A DNA stretch of 64,000 nt. It comes from Streptomyces eurythermus (lineage in GTDB: Bacteria > Actinomycetota > Actinomycetes > Streptomycetales > Streptomycetaceae). Positions 56,945 through 64,000 of this stretch are shown here, piece after piece. Made by a program: the position numbers and the translations under genes. The notes below the pieces were generated by a model. It was not told where the DNA came from, did not search any database, and worked only from the letters and a program-made list of their open reading frames with translations. The DNA lies in contig NZ_BMSK01000009.1 of assembly GCF_014649115.1 (NCBI RefSeq), positions 186,001-250,000 of the forward strand. The letters run 5' to 3'. Every line of letters begins with the position of its first letter. Position 1 is the stretch's first letter.

Positions 56945-57330
56945 TTGAGTTCCTCCCCCGCGCCGCGCACACGGACAGGGGGTTCCGGGCATGGAGGAAT
57001 CCGTGCGCGCAAGATCAACGCGTGTAGTCAAGTGACGACATTTGACTAGAGGTTTGGCAGAAAAGACAGACCTTGACTTGAGCAGGACAAGTGCACTATG
57101 CGGAGGTGGAGTTCGCTTTACGGACAGGTGGCGACATGGCTACAGCCCTGCGGAACCCCGCGCCTGACGGGCCGGTGACTCCGTGCGCCCCCCGTGCACC
57201 GGCACCGTGGGTCAGGTCACGCTTACCGGGAGTTCCCCCCGGGCAGGGACGCCAGGAGAATCGAACGGCACAGAGAATCGAACGGCCCCGTCCCGACTTC
57301 CCCCCGAAGACTGCCGAGGACCCGATCGCC
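56945..57330. promoter_or_regulatory. 386-bp divergent spacer with inverted repeat TAGTCAA-N10-TTGACTA
   Basis: The space between the protease gene and the small membrane protein gene holds TAGTCAA (57025-57031), 10-bp spacer, TTGACTA (57042-57048), whose TTGACT boxes could also act as -35 elements on either strand. CTTGACTTGAG (57072-57082) is a related copy. The plus-strand reading frame entering 57331 extends upstream to 57136, so the true start could be earlier. Confidence 0.5.
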
Positions 57331-57567
57331 ATGCCTCGTCCGACCGCCGCACAGTTCGCCTACGGCTCCTGCACCGTGGTCTTCTCGGCGCTCGCCATGC
57401 TGCTGCTGTCGCAGACGACTTCGGGCCCCTGGATCACCGTCATCGCCCTCGCGGCCCTCGCGCTGGGCCTGCTGGTCGCCTGGACGGTCCCCCTGCCCGG
57501 AACGCACGGAACGCGGACGCCCGCCGAGCCGGCCGCGAACGAGGGGCGCATGCCCACGGCCCGGTGA
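57331..57567 (+). CDS. Small two-helix membrane protein
   Basis: A 78-residue protein with hydrophobic segments near residues 10-28 (SCTVVFSALAMLLLSQ) and 32-52 (WITVIALAALALGLLVAW), then a Pro/Thr-rich polar tail. The ATG at 57331 has a GAGGA site upstream; ATG 57136 in the same frame would add a 65-residue basic Pro-rich leader that looks noncoding. Function unknown. Confidence 0.65.
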   Translation: MPRPTAAQFAYGSCTVVFSALAMLLLSQTTSGPWITVIALAALALGLLVAWTVPLPGTHGTRTPAEPAANEGRMPTAR

Positions 57568-57588
57568 CCCGCCCGGGCCCCGCGCGGC

Positions 57589-58305
57589 TCACCGGGTGCT
57601 GACCACCACCGTCTTGGCCGCCTTGTCGTGCAGGCCCTGTTTGTACGGCTTGTCGAAGAAGCTCCAGCCGCCCGCGACGGCCGTCCAGAGACAGGCGCAG
57701 CAGAAGGAGAACGGCACCCACAGCACCAGGGCGCGGATCAGCGAGGTCGATACGGACGGGGTGGCGCCGTTCTCCAGATTGGCCACGCGCAGGCCGAGCC
57801 ACTTCTTGCCGAGGGTCTGCCCCGACCGGCTGATCAGGAAGGTGTCGTAGGCGACATAGAGCACGGCCCCGATGCAGGACTGGGCGACGGTCCGGCCGAC
57901 CTCGATCCGGTCACTGTCGACGGTGTATTCACCCACGTCGAACCCCAGGGTGACCAGCCAGAACACGATGCCGACCAGGATCATGTCGATGATCCGCGCG
58001 AGCGTCCGCCTGCCGCTGTCGGCGAGCGGGGGCATGCCGGCCAGCGGATCGGCGGGATAGCCGCCGGCCCCGGACCCGTAGGGGCCGCCGCCGTACGGCC
58101 CACCGCCGTAGGGGCCTCCCCCGTACGGGCCGCCGCCGTGGGGTCCACCGCCGTAAGGGCCGCCGGCGGGCGGGGGCTGACCGCCGCCGTACGGGGGCGG
58201 GGTGTCGTACGGCGAGCCCGACCCCTGGTCCGACGGGGGCCGCTTCCTGAAGGGGTCGTCCTCGGGGGGCTGCTCTCCGGAGCCGGGGGGCGGTTCGCTG
58301 CTCAT
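57589..58305 (-). CDS. RDD-family membrane protein with PYGGG repeats
   Basis: A 238-residue protein. Residues 1-85 are Gly/Tyr/Pro-rich with repeats of GGPYGG; the DNA shows about six 15-bp units between 58078 and 58170. An RDD domain follows: RRTLARIIDMILVGIVFWLV, ISRSGQTLGKKWLGLRVANL and the four membrane segments to the end. RDD proteins are small transporters or envelope proteins of unknown task. The gene stands beside another RDD gene with a similar disordered N-terminus. MSSEPPP start is clear. Confidence 0.85.
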   Translation of the reverse strand: MSSEPPPGSGEQPPEDDPFRKRPPSDQGSGSPYDTPPPYGGGQPPPAGGPYGGGPHGGGPYGGGPYGGGPYGGGPYGSGAGGYPADPLAGMPPLADSGRRTLARIIDMILVGIVFWLVTLGFDVGEYTVDSDRIEVGRTVAQSCIGAVLYVAYDTFLISRSGQTLGKKWLGLRVANLENGATPSVSTSLIRALVLWVPFSFCCACLWTAVAGGWSFFDKPYKQGLHDKAAKTVVVSTR

Positions 58306-58428
58306 GGCCCGAGTGGAACCCGCGGGCCGCCGCCGCGCATCCGGCAGACGGCCGGACGGAGTACCCGGCCCCTCCCCCGGTCCCGCCTTCCGTCCCTCCC
58401 CCGCTCTTTCCCTCCGCCTCTCCCCCGC

Positions 58429-60324
58429 TCAGCCCGCGACGAACGTGTGCGCCGCCTTGTCGTGCCAGCACTGGCGCCAGGGCCGGTCGAACAGACACCA
58501 CAACACGCCCACGACACCGACGACCAGCAGACCCGGCACGCTGAACACCAGCCAGCGGCGCAGCGCCGGGCCGAACGTCGGCGGCTCGTGCGCCTCGATG
58601 TCCCGCACCTCCAGACCGCACAGCTTCTTGCCGAGGGTGCGGCCCCAGCGGACCGTGGGCAGCACCTCGTACAGGACCCCGGCGAGCAGCAGGACGGCGA
58701 GGACGATGCCGAGGCCGGTGCCGGTCGTGCCGTCGATCAGCCACACGGTGACCTGGTGGCCGGACAGCCGGGCCGCGTCGATCTTCTGCTGGACGTGGTC
58801 CACGGCCCGGATGCCGAGCGGCACCGCCGCGGCGGCCGTCACGGCACCCACCACCGCCAGGTCGATCAGCCGCGCCGCGAGCCGCCTGCCGAGTCCGGCG
58901 GGGCGGGCGGCGGCCTGCCGGCGCGCGGCGGCCTGGAAGAGGTCCTCCACCGGTGGCTTCCACGGCGCGACGGACGGCTCGTCCCCGCCGCCGGCCAGCT
59001 GATGCACCTGCTGCGCCCAGGACGCCTGCCCGCCGCCGGGCCCGCTGGTCACGGGGGTGGTGACGGGAGCGGGCCCGGGCTGCTGCGGCACGGGGGACGC
59101 CACGGCGGGGGCGGGGTGGGGTGCCTGAGGGGTGAGGGGCGCCTGCGCGGCGGCAGCGGCCTGGGCGGCGGCCTTGCCGGCACCGAAACCGGAGGCGGCG
59201 GGCGCGCCGACGGGTCCTTGGGCACCCTCGGCGGCGGGGCCGGGCGGGTCGGCGGGCACCGGGCGGATGGTCATCGTGCCGTCGTCGGTACGGGCCGCCG
59301 CCGGGCCGGGCACCGGGCGCCGGAAGACGAACGTGCCGGGGTCCGGGGCGTCGCCGGCCTCTGCCGGGGGGACCGTCGCGGCGCCGTCGGCGCGGGCGGC
59401 ACCCTGGCCGCCGGAACCGGCCGGGGAGTCCATCGGCACCCGCGGGTCGGCCCCCCAGGCCCCGCCACGCCCGGCGTCCCCGCCGAACCCGCTCGACCGG
59501 TCCCGCTGCCCGGGGAGACCGGGGGTGGCGGGCTGAGCGGGGGTTCCGGGCAGGGCGGACCCGCCGGACCGGCCGGGTACGCCGGGCTGAGCGGGCGTGC
59601 CGGACTGGGGGGAGGCCCCGGGCAGTCCGGGCCCACCGGACTGGGCGGGTACGCCGGGCTGGGCAGGGGTGCCGGGCAGACCGGGTGTGCCGGACTGGCC
59701 GGACACTCCGGGCTGGGCGGGAGTGCCGAGCTGACCGGGGGCGTCGACTTGACCCGGCTGACCCGGCTGGCCCGGCTGGCCGGAGTGGGGTGACGGGGCC
59801 GGCTGGCTCCACTGCGCGGCTTGGCCCGCCTGTGCGACCACACCGCCCTGCGCGGCCGGACCGCCCGGCTCCGCCTGACCACCCTGCGCGGCCGGATCGC
59901 CCTCGCCCGCCTGGCCGCCCTGCCCCGCCTGGGCCCACTGACCTGCCTGGCCGTTCCGTCCCGCCTCACCGCTCCGGCCTGCCTGGTCCACGGCCCCCCA
60001 CTGACCGGCCTGGTCGGTCCGGGCCCACTGGCCGGCCGGACCCGCCTGGTCGCTCTCGCCCGCCGGGGCCCACTGATCCGCCCGCGCGCCGGCGGCGGGC
60101 GGGTCCTCGTCGAAGAAGTGGGGGCCCGTCTCCTCCACGGCCGGGGCGGCCGGCCGGATGCCGGGCGGCGGGATGAGCGGCTCGCCGTCCTTCGGCGCCG
60201 GACGGCTGGTGCCGGGCACCCAGGAGGCGCCGTTCCAGTACCGGACGTAGCCGGGGATGGACGGGTCCGGGTAGTAGCCCTCGCGGGGCCTGTCGTCGCC
60301 GGGTGCCGGGGTTGGGGCGCTCAT
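58429..60324 (-). CDS. DUF2510-RDD membrane protein with collagen-like repeats
   Basis: A 631-residue protein. The N-terminus has a DUF2510 motif (EGYYPDPSIPGYVRYWNGAS). Residues 90-470 are low-complexity: GQWAQ-like then PGxxGQxGTPG-type triplet-like repeats, Pro/Gly/Gln-rich and disordered. The last 160 residues form an RDD domain (RRLAARLIDLAVVGAVTAAA, RTLGKKLCGLEVRDIEAHEP). A long upstream extension of the frame is ignored because MSAPTPAPGD at 60324 has the DUF2510 right after it. Probably an envelope-associated protein with a large extended arm. Paralogue of the neighbouring RDD gene. Confidence 0.83.
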   Translation of the reverse strand: MSAPTPAPGDDRPREGYYPDPSIPGYVRYWNGASWVPGTSRPAPKDGEPLIPPPGIRPAAPAVEETGPHFFDEDPPAAGARADQWAPAGESDQAGPAGQWARTDQAGQWGAVDQAGRSGEAGRNGQAGQWAQAGQGGQAGEGDPAAQGGQAEPGGPAAQGGVVAQAGQAAQWSQPAPSPHSGQPGQPGQPGQVDAPGQLGTPAQPGVSGQSGTPGLPGTPAQPGVPAQSGGPGLPGASPQSGTPAQPGVPGRSGGSALPGTPAQPATPGLPGQRDRSSGFGGDAGRGGAWGADPRVPMDSPAGSGGQGAARADGAATVPPAEAGDAPDPGTFVFRRPVPGPAAARTDDGTMTIRPVPADPPGPAAEGAQGPVGAPAASGFGAGKAAAQAAAAAQAPLTPQAPHPAPAVASPVPQQPGPAPVTTPVTSGPGGGQASWAQQVHQLAGGGDEPSVAPWKPPVEDLFQAAARRQAAARPAGLGRRLAARLIDLAVVGAVTAAAAVPLGIRAVDHVQQKIDAARLSGHQVTVWLIDGTTGTGLGIVLAVLLLAGVLYEVLPTVRWGRTLGKKLCGLEVRDIEAHEPPTFGPALRRWLVFSVPGLLVVGVVGVLWCLFDRPWRQCWHDKAAHTFVAG

Positions 60325-60556
60325 GTCCGTCGTCCCGTATCTGCTCGGGGGTGGGATGGGGGCCTCCACATCTATCAGACCGGGGCTGCCCGCAGCGCCA
60401 GTCCCGCAGGACCCACCCCTTTCCGGGCAACGCCGCATCCGCTTTCCGGGGCCCGCGGAAAAAACTTCCCCGGACCCGCGTAATGGTCCGGCCCCCGCCC
60501 GCTCTCCCCTGGTACGGGCCCGGTCCGAGCGGCCCCGACCAGAAGGGAAACACGTC

Positions 60557-60970
60557 ATGCGGCACACCGTGGTGGAGCGGGAGCTGGAGCTGAGGCTCGT
60601 TCTGTCGCCGGAGGAGAGCGTTCCGGTCCCGGCCCGGCTGACCTACCGCTGCGACGACCCCTACGCCGTCCACATCGCCTTCCACATCAACTCCGAGCAC
60701 CCGGTGCACTGGACGTTCGCCCGCGAGCTGCTGGTGGAGGGGGTGTTCCGGCCGTGCGGGCACGGGGACGTGCGGGTGTGGCCGGGGAGGTCGGACGGGC
60801 GCGGTGTCGTCCTGATGGCGCTGAGCGCGCCGGACGGCGACGCGCTGCTCCAGGCGCCCGTCGCGCAGGTCTCGGCCTGGCTGGAGCGGACGCTGCGGGC
60901 GGTGCCGCCGGGCACGGAGGGCGGTCAGCCGGGCCTCGACGACGCGCTCGACCAGCTCCTCGCCCGGTGA
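60557..60970 (+). CDS. ssgG: SsgA-like sporulation/division protein (SsgG)
   Basis: A 137-residue SsgA-like protein. The family pattern is clear: LRLVLSPEESVPVPARLTYR, CDDPYAVHIAFHINSEHPVH, WTFARELLVEGVFRPCGHGD, GDVRVWPGRSDGRGVVLMAL and a C-terminal helix (QVSAWLERTLRAVPPG). SALPs place division septa and wall-remodelling machinery during Streptomyces sporulation. SsgG is known to affect septum placement in S. coelicolor, where it lies in this same chromosomal order. The ATG at 60557 is clear; a frame upstream is noncoding. Confidence 0.9.
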   Translation: MRHTVVERELELRLVLSPEESVPVPARLTYRCDDPYAVHIAFHINSEHPVHWTFARELLVEGVFRPCGHGDVRVWPGRSDGRGVVLMALSAPDGDALLQAPVAQVSAWLERTLRAVPPGTEGGQPGLDDALDQLLAR

Positions 60971-61028
60971 GCCGGACGCCAGGGAACCGGGGCCGGAACG
61001 GCTCGGGAGGCCGGAACGGCCCGGGAGG

Positions 61029-62429
61029 TCAGAACAGCTTGCCGGGGTTGAGGATGCCCAGCGGGTCGAAGGCCTGCTTCACCGCCCGCTGCATCTCCAC
61101 CCCGACCGGCCCCAGTTCCCGGGCCAGCCACTCCTTCTTCAGCACGCCGACCCCGTGTTCCCCGGTGATGGTGCCGCCCAGCTCCAGACCGAGGGCCATG
61201 ATCTCGTCGAAGGACTCGCGGGCCCGGCGGGACTCCTCGGGGTCGCGGGCGTCGAAGCAGACGGTGGGATGGGTGTTGCCGTCGCCCGCGTGCGCGCACA
61301 CGCCGATCGTCAGGTCGTACTTGGCGGCGATCCGCTCGACGCCGGCCAGCATCTCGCCGAGCCGGGAGCGGGGCACGCACACGTCGTCGATCATCGTCGT
61401 GCCCTTGACCGCCTCCAGCGCGGTCAGCGAGAGCCGTCGGGCCTGGAGCAGCAGTTCGGACTCGGCCGCGTCGTCGGCGGGCACGACCTCGGTGGCGCCG
61501 GCGGCCTCGCACAGGGCGGCGACGGCGGCCAGGTCGGCGGCGGGGTCCGGGGTGTCGAAGGCGGCCAGCAGCAGCGCCTCGGTGGTCTCGGGCAGGCCCA
61601 TGTGCGCGAGGTCGTTGACCGCCTTGACCGTCGTACGGTCCATCAGTTCGAGGAGGGACGGGACGTGACCGCCGGCCATGATGCGGCACACCGCGTCGCA
61701 GGCGGCGGTCGCCGAGGCGAACTCGGCGGCCAGCACCAGCTGCCGGGGCGGCTTCGGCTTCAGCGCCAGGACCGCTCGGACGACGATGCCGAGGGAGCCC
61801 TCGGAGCCGACGAAGAGACGGGTGAGGTCGTAGCCCGCGACGCCCTTGGCGGTGCGCCGGCCGGTGGACATCAGGCGGCCGTCGGCGAGGACGACGTCCA
61901 GGCCGAGGACGTACTCGGCGGTGACGCCGTACTTGACGCAGCACAGGCCGCCGGAGGCGGTGCCGATGTTGCCGCCGATGGTGCACATCTCCCAGCTGGA
62001 GGGGTCCGGCGGGTAGTACAGGCCGTGTTCCTCGACCGCGCGGGAGAGGGTCGCGTTGACCACGCCCGGCTCCACCACGGCGATCCGGTCGACGGGGCTG
62101 ATCTCCAGGATCCGGTCCATCTTGGTCAGCGACAGCGCGATACAGCCGTCGGTGGCGTTCGCGCCGCCGGACAGCCCGGTGCGGGCGCCCTGCGGGACGA
62201 CCGGGACGCGCAGCTCGGTGGCGGTGCGCATGACGTGCTGGACCTGCTCCACGGTGCGCGGCAGGACGACGGCGGCGGGCCGGCCGGCCGGGCAGAAGCT
62301 CGCCATGTCGTGGGTGTAGGAGGCGGTGACGTCGGGGTCGGTCAGGACGGCCTCGGGCGGCAGGCCGGCCAGGAGCCGGTCGGCGAGGTTACCGGTGTGC
62401 TCGTCGCGTGGCGCTTCGATACGGCTCAT
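61029..62429 (-). CDS. FAD-binding oxidase, GlcD/D-lactate dehydrogenase-like
   Basis: A 466-residue flavoprotein of the VAO type. The FAD site holds ARTGLSGGANATDGCIALSL and EEHGLYYPPDPSSWEMCTIG with GGNIGTASGG; the substrate domain includes RLFVGSEGSLGIVV and ends with HAGDGNTHPTVCFD and GVLKKEWLARELG. This is the family of glycolate oxidase GlcD and D-lactate dehydrogenase (Dld2). No GlcE/GlcF genes are beside it, so it is probably a single-subunit 2-hydroxyacid dehydrogenase. MSRIEAP at 62429 is the start; the upstream extension is noncoding. Confidence 0.9.
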   Translation of the reverse strand: MSRIEAPRDEHTGNLADRLLAGLPPEAVLTDPDVTASYTHDMASFCPAGRPAAVVLPRTVEQVQHVMRTATELRVPVVPQGARTGLSGGANATDGCIALSLTKMDRILEISPVDRIAVVEPGVVNATLSRAVEEHGLYYPPDPSSWEMCTIGGNIGTASGGLCCVKYGVTAEYVLGLDVVLADGRLMSTGRRTAKGVAGYDLTRLFVGSEGSLGIVVRAVLALKPKPPRQLVLAAEFASATAACDAVCRIMAGGHVPSLLELMDRTTVKAVNDLAHMGLPETTEALLLAAFDTPDPAADLAAVAALCEAAGATEVVPADDAAESELLLQARRLSLTALEAVKGTTMIDDVCVPRSRLGEMLAGVERIAAKYDLTIGVCAHAGDGNTHPTVCFDARDPEESRRARESFDEIMALGLELGGTITGEHGVGVLKKEWLARELGPVGVEMQRAVKQAFDPLGILNPGKLF

Positions 62430-62518
62430 GATCACAGCGTGACACTCGCGGCCATCGGTGTGAACCCCGCCCGCGCCGCCCTTGGGCCACCCGGATGTGC
62501 TCGTCATATTGACGCACA

Positions 62519-63994
62519 GTGAGCGCCATGGAGAACCGGCAGTGCGTGGGTACGTCCCTGATCTCCGAGCCGCCGGCGCCGCGCCGGCGGCGGGTGGTGC
62601 GGCGGCTGCTGCTCGCCGCGCTGGCGGGCAGTCTGGCGACGGGCGCGGTACTGGTGCTGCTGCCCGGTGAGCCGCAGCGGCACCGGCCGGCCCGGCCGCC
62701 CGCGGCCGGCCCGCAGTCCCGGCCCCGGGAGCAGGCGCTGACGGCGGTGACCTACGGCGTGCCGGCCGCGCTGCCCGCGCTGACGACGCTGATCGGGCGG
62801 CAGGAGCAGCGGGTGCGGGAGCGGCCGAAGGACGCCGTGGCCTGGGCGGTGCTGGGGTCGGCGTACGTGGAGCGGGGCCGCCGGGCGGGTGACGCGGCCG
62901 ACTATCCGCGCGCCGAGCGGGCGCTCAATGCCTCGCTGGAGGTGCGGGGCGCGCGGAACACCGAGGCGCTGGACGGGCTGGCCGCGCTGGCACTGGCGCG
63001 CCGGGACTTCCCGGCGGCGAAACGGTACGCCGAGGAGGCCGGGAAGGCGGCGCCGAAGCGGTGGTCGGCGTACCCGGCGCTGATCGACGCCTACACCGGG
63101 CTCGGCGACTACGAGAAGGCCCGCGCCGCCCTGGACAAGCTGCTGGCGCTGCGCACCGACGCGGCGGCGCGGCCGGCCGTGAGGGCGCGGGCGGCGGCGG
63201 TGTACCGGGACCGGGGCTGGCGCGAGGACGCGGTGGCGCAGCTGACCGACGCGGCGGCCGCCGCGCGCACTCCGGCGGAGCGGGCCGACTGGCTGGCCGG
63301 GGTGGGGCAGCTGGCCTGGGAGCGCGGGGATCTGCCGGAGGCGCTGCGGCACTTCGAGGCGGCGCTGCGGCTCGACCCGGACCAGCGGGCGGCACCGGCC
63401 GGGCGGGCGCGGACGCTGGCCGCGCTGGGCCGCACCTCGGAGGCGCTGGCCGCGTACGGGGCCGCCGTCGCGAGCCGGCCGCGCCCGGAGGACCTGCTGG
63501 AGCTGGGCGAGCTGCAGGAGTCGCTGGGGCAGCCGGCCGCCGCCGAGGAGAGTTACGCGCGGATGCGGGAGGCGGTGGCGCGGTCGGTGGCGGGCGGGGT
63601 GGACGAGGAGCTGCTGACCGGCCGGTTCGAGGCGGACCACGGGGATCCGTGGGAGGCGGTGGAGCGGCTGGAGGAGGAGTGGCGGCGGCAGCCGGGCATC
63701 GAGGTGGCCGACGCGCTGGGCTGGGCGCTGCACCGCACCGGCGAGGACCAGGAGGCGCTGAGGTACGCGGCCGTCGCGACGGACAAGGCGAAGGGCGGCG
63801 GGGTGCGCAGCGCGCTGTACGCGTACCACCTGGGGGTGATCGAGGCGGAGCTGGAGCGGACCGGCCCCGCCCGGCGGCACCTTCAGGAGGCGCTCAGGAT
63901 CAACCCGTACTTCTCGCCGCTGCGGGTGCCGCTGGCGCAAGAGGCGCTGCGGGAGCTGGGCGACGTACCCGACGAGCCGCCGCCCAGCGAGTAG
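62519..63994 (+). CDS. TPR-repeat protein with N-terminal membrane anchor
   Basis: A 491-residue protein. A single membrane helix lies at about 30-48 (RLLLAALAGSLATGAVLVLL) after a basic segment, so the bulk is probably extracellular. The rest is a run of TPR-type helices, recognisable as AVAWAVLGSAYVERGRRAGD, AYPALIDAYTGLGDYEKARA, VGQLAWERGDLPEALRHFEA and LDALGWALHRTGED-like repeats to the end (LRINPYFSPL). It has no signal-peptide cleavage site and no clear family beyond TPR. GTG at 62519 is the likely start, with ATG at 62528 as alternative. The gene is complete in the window. Confidence 0.82.
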   Translation: MSAMENRQCVGTSLISEPPAPRRRRVVRRLLLAALAGSLATGAVLVLLPGEPQRHRPARPPAAGPQSRPREQALTAVTYGVPAALPALTTLIGRQEQRVRERPKDAVAWAVLGSAYVERGRRAGDAADYPRAERALNASLEVRGARNTEALDGLAALALARRDFPAAKRYAEEAGKAAPKRWSAYPALIDAYTGLGDYEKARAALDKLLALRTDAAARPAVRARAAAVYRDRGWREDAVAQLTDAAAAARTPAERADWLAGVGQLAWERGDLPEALRHFEAALRLDPDQRAAPAGRARTLAALGRTSEALAAYGAAVASRPRPEDLLELGELQESLGQPAAAEESYARMREAVARSVAGGVDEELLTGRFEADHGDPWEAVERLEEEWRRQPGIEVADALGWALHRTGEDQEALRYAAVATDKAKGGGVRSALYAYHLGVIEAELERTGPARRHLQEALRINPYFSPLRVPLAQEALRELGDVPDEPPPSE

Positions 63995-64000
63995 GGCCCG

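Noticed and set aside
58078..58170. CRISPR-like array
   Set aside because: The 15-bp units are contiguous, have no spacers and encode GGPYGG repeats of an RDD protein.

Overview
The window is high-GC actinobacterial chromosome, almost certainly Streptomyces. Evidence: codons are nearly always G/C at the third position, GTG starts are common, and it carries Streptomyces-type genes (an SsgA-like sporulation regulator, a class E sortase with an LAxTG substrate, the split GlcNAc phosphotransferase nagF/nagE1/nagE2 under DasR-like sites, Scr1/DUF397 regulators). From memory, the order rph-nagF-nagE1-nagE2 ... cysM-cysO-mec ... clpS/pncB/pncA ... ssgG matches the S. coelicolor SCO29xx region. No insertion sequence, phage gene or CRISPR array was seen.

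Layout. 1-10155 (core): a second YidC-type insertase with a DUF6412 partner; an HxlR regulator divergent from an MFS exporter; a class E sortase, a secreted GH30 glycosidase and an LAETG wall protein; a YcgR/YcgQ-type permease pair; a SEC-C/TPR protein. 10156-25230 (accessory block): a Dcm-type cytosine methyltransferase with Vsr; a minus-strand run of HAD, radical SAM, thymidylate-kinase-like, methyltransferase and CYTH genes divergent from an HTH-DUF5919/Nudix pair with a convergent HD gene; an HNH-like/ParB-like/SNF2-helicase operon; a coiled-coil HTH protein; an anti-sigma-type ATPase; an Scr1/DUF397 pair and a DUF5753 remnant. 25283-33755: DUF2267, Hsp20, a GlxA-type regulator, an MFS transporter, DUF445, rdgB, tRNA-Leu(UAG), bcp and a GroES-like gene. 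33829-41994: guanidine-III riboswitch plus sugE, a very large class A PBP, a three-gene ABC exporter and rph. 42073-45189: nagF/nagE1/nagE2. 45249-54465: a metallo-beta-lactamase-fold hydrolase, a membrane-tethered MazF-like protein, the cysM-cysO-mec cysteine module behind a leader peptide, an amino-acid permease, clpS-DUF2017 and pncB/pncA. 54587-63994: secreted InhA-type protease, two RDD proteins, ssgG, a GlcD-type FAD oxidase and a TPR protein.

Genes that work together: sortase and its substrate; the split PTS under DasR; CysM with thiocarboxylated CysO matured by the Mec peptidase; PncA feeding nicotinate to PncB; Dcm with Vsr. The least explained parts are (i) the group of phosphate- and nucleotide-acting enzymes at 12.1-17.4 kb, where two units share an 18-bp upstream motif, and (ii) the HNH-like/ParB-like/SNF2 operon at 17.5-21.5 kb, which looks like a DNA-targeting defence cassette.
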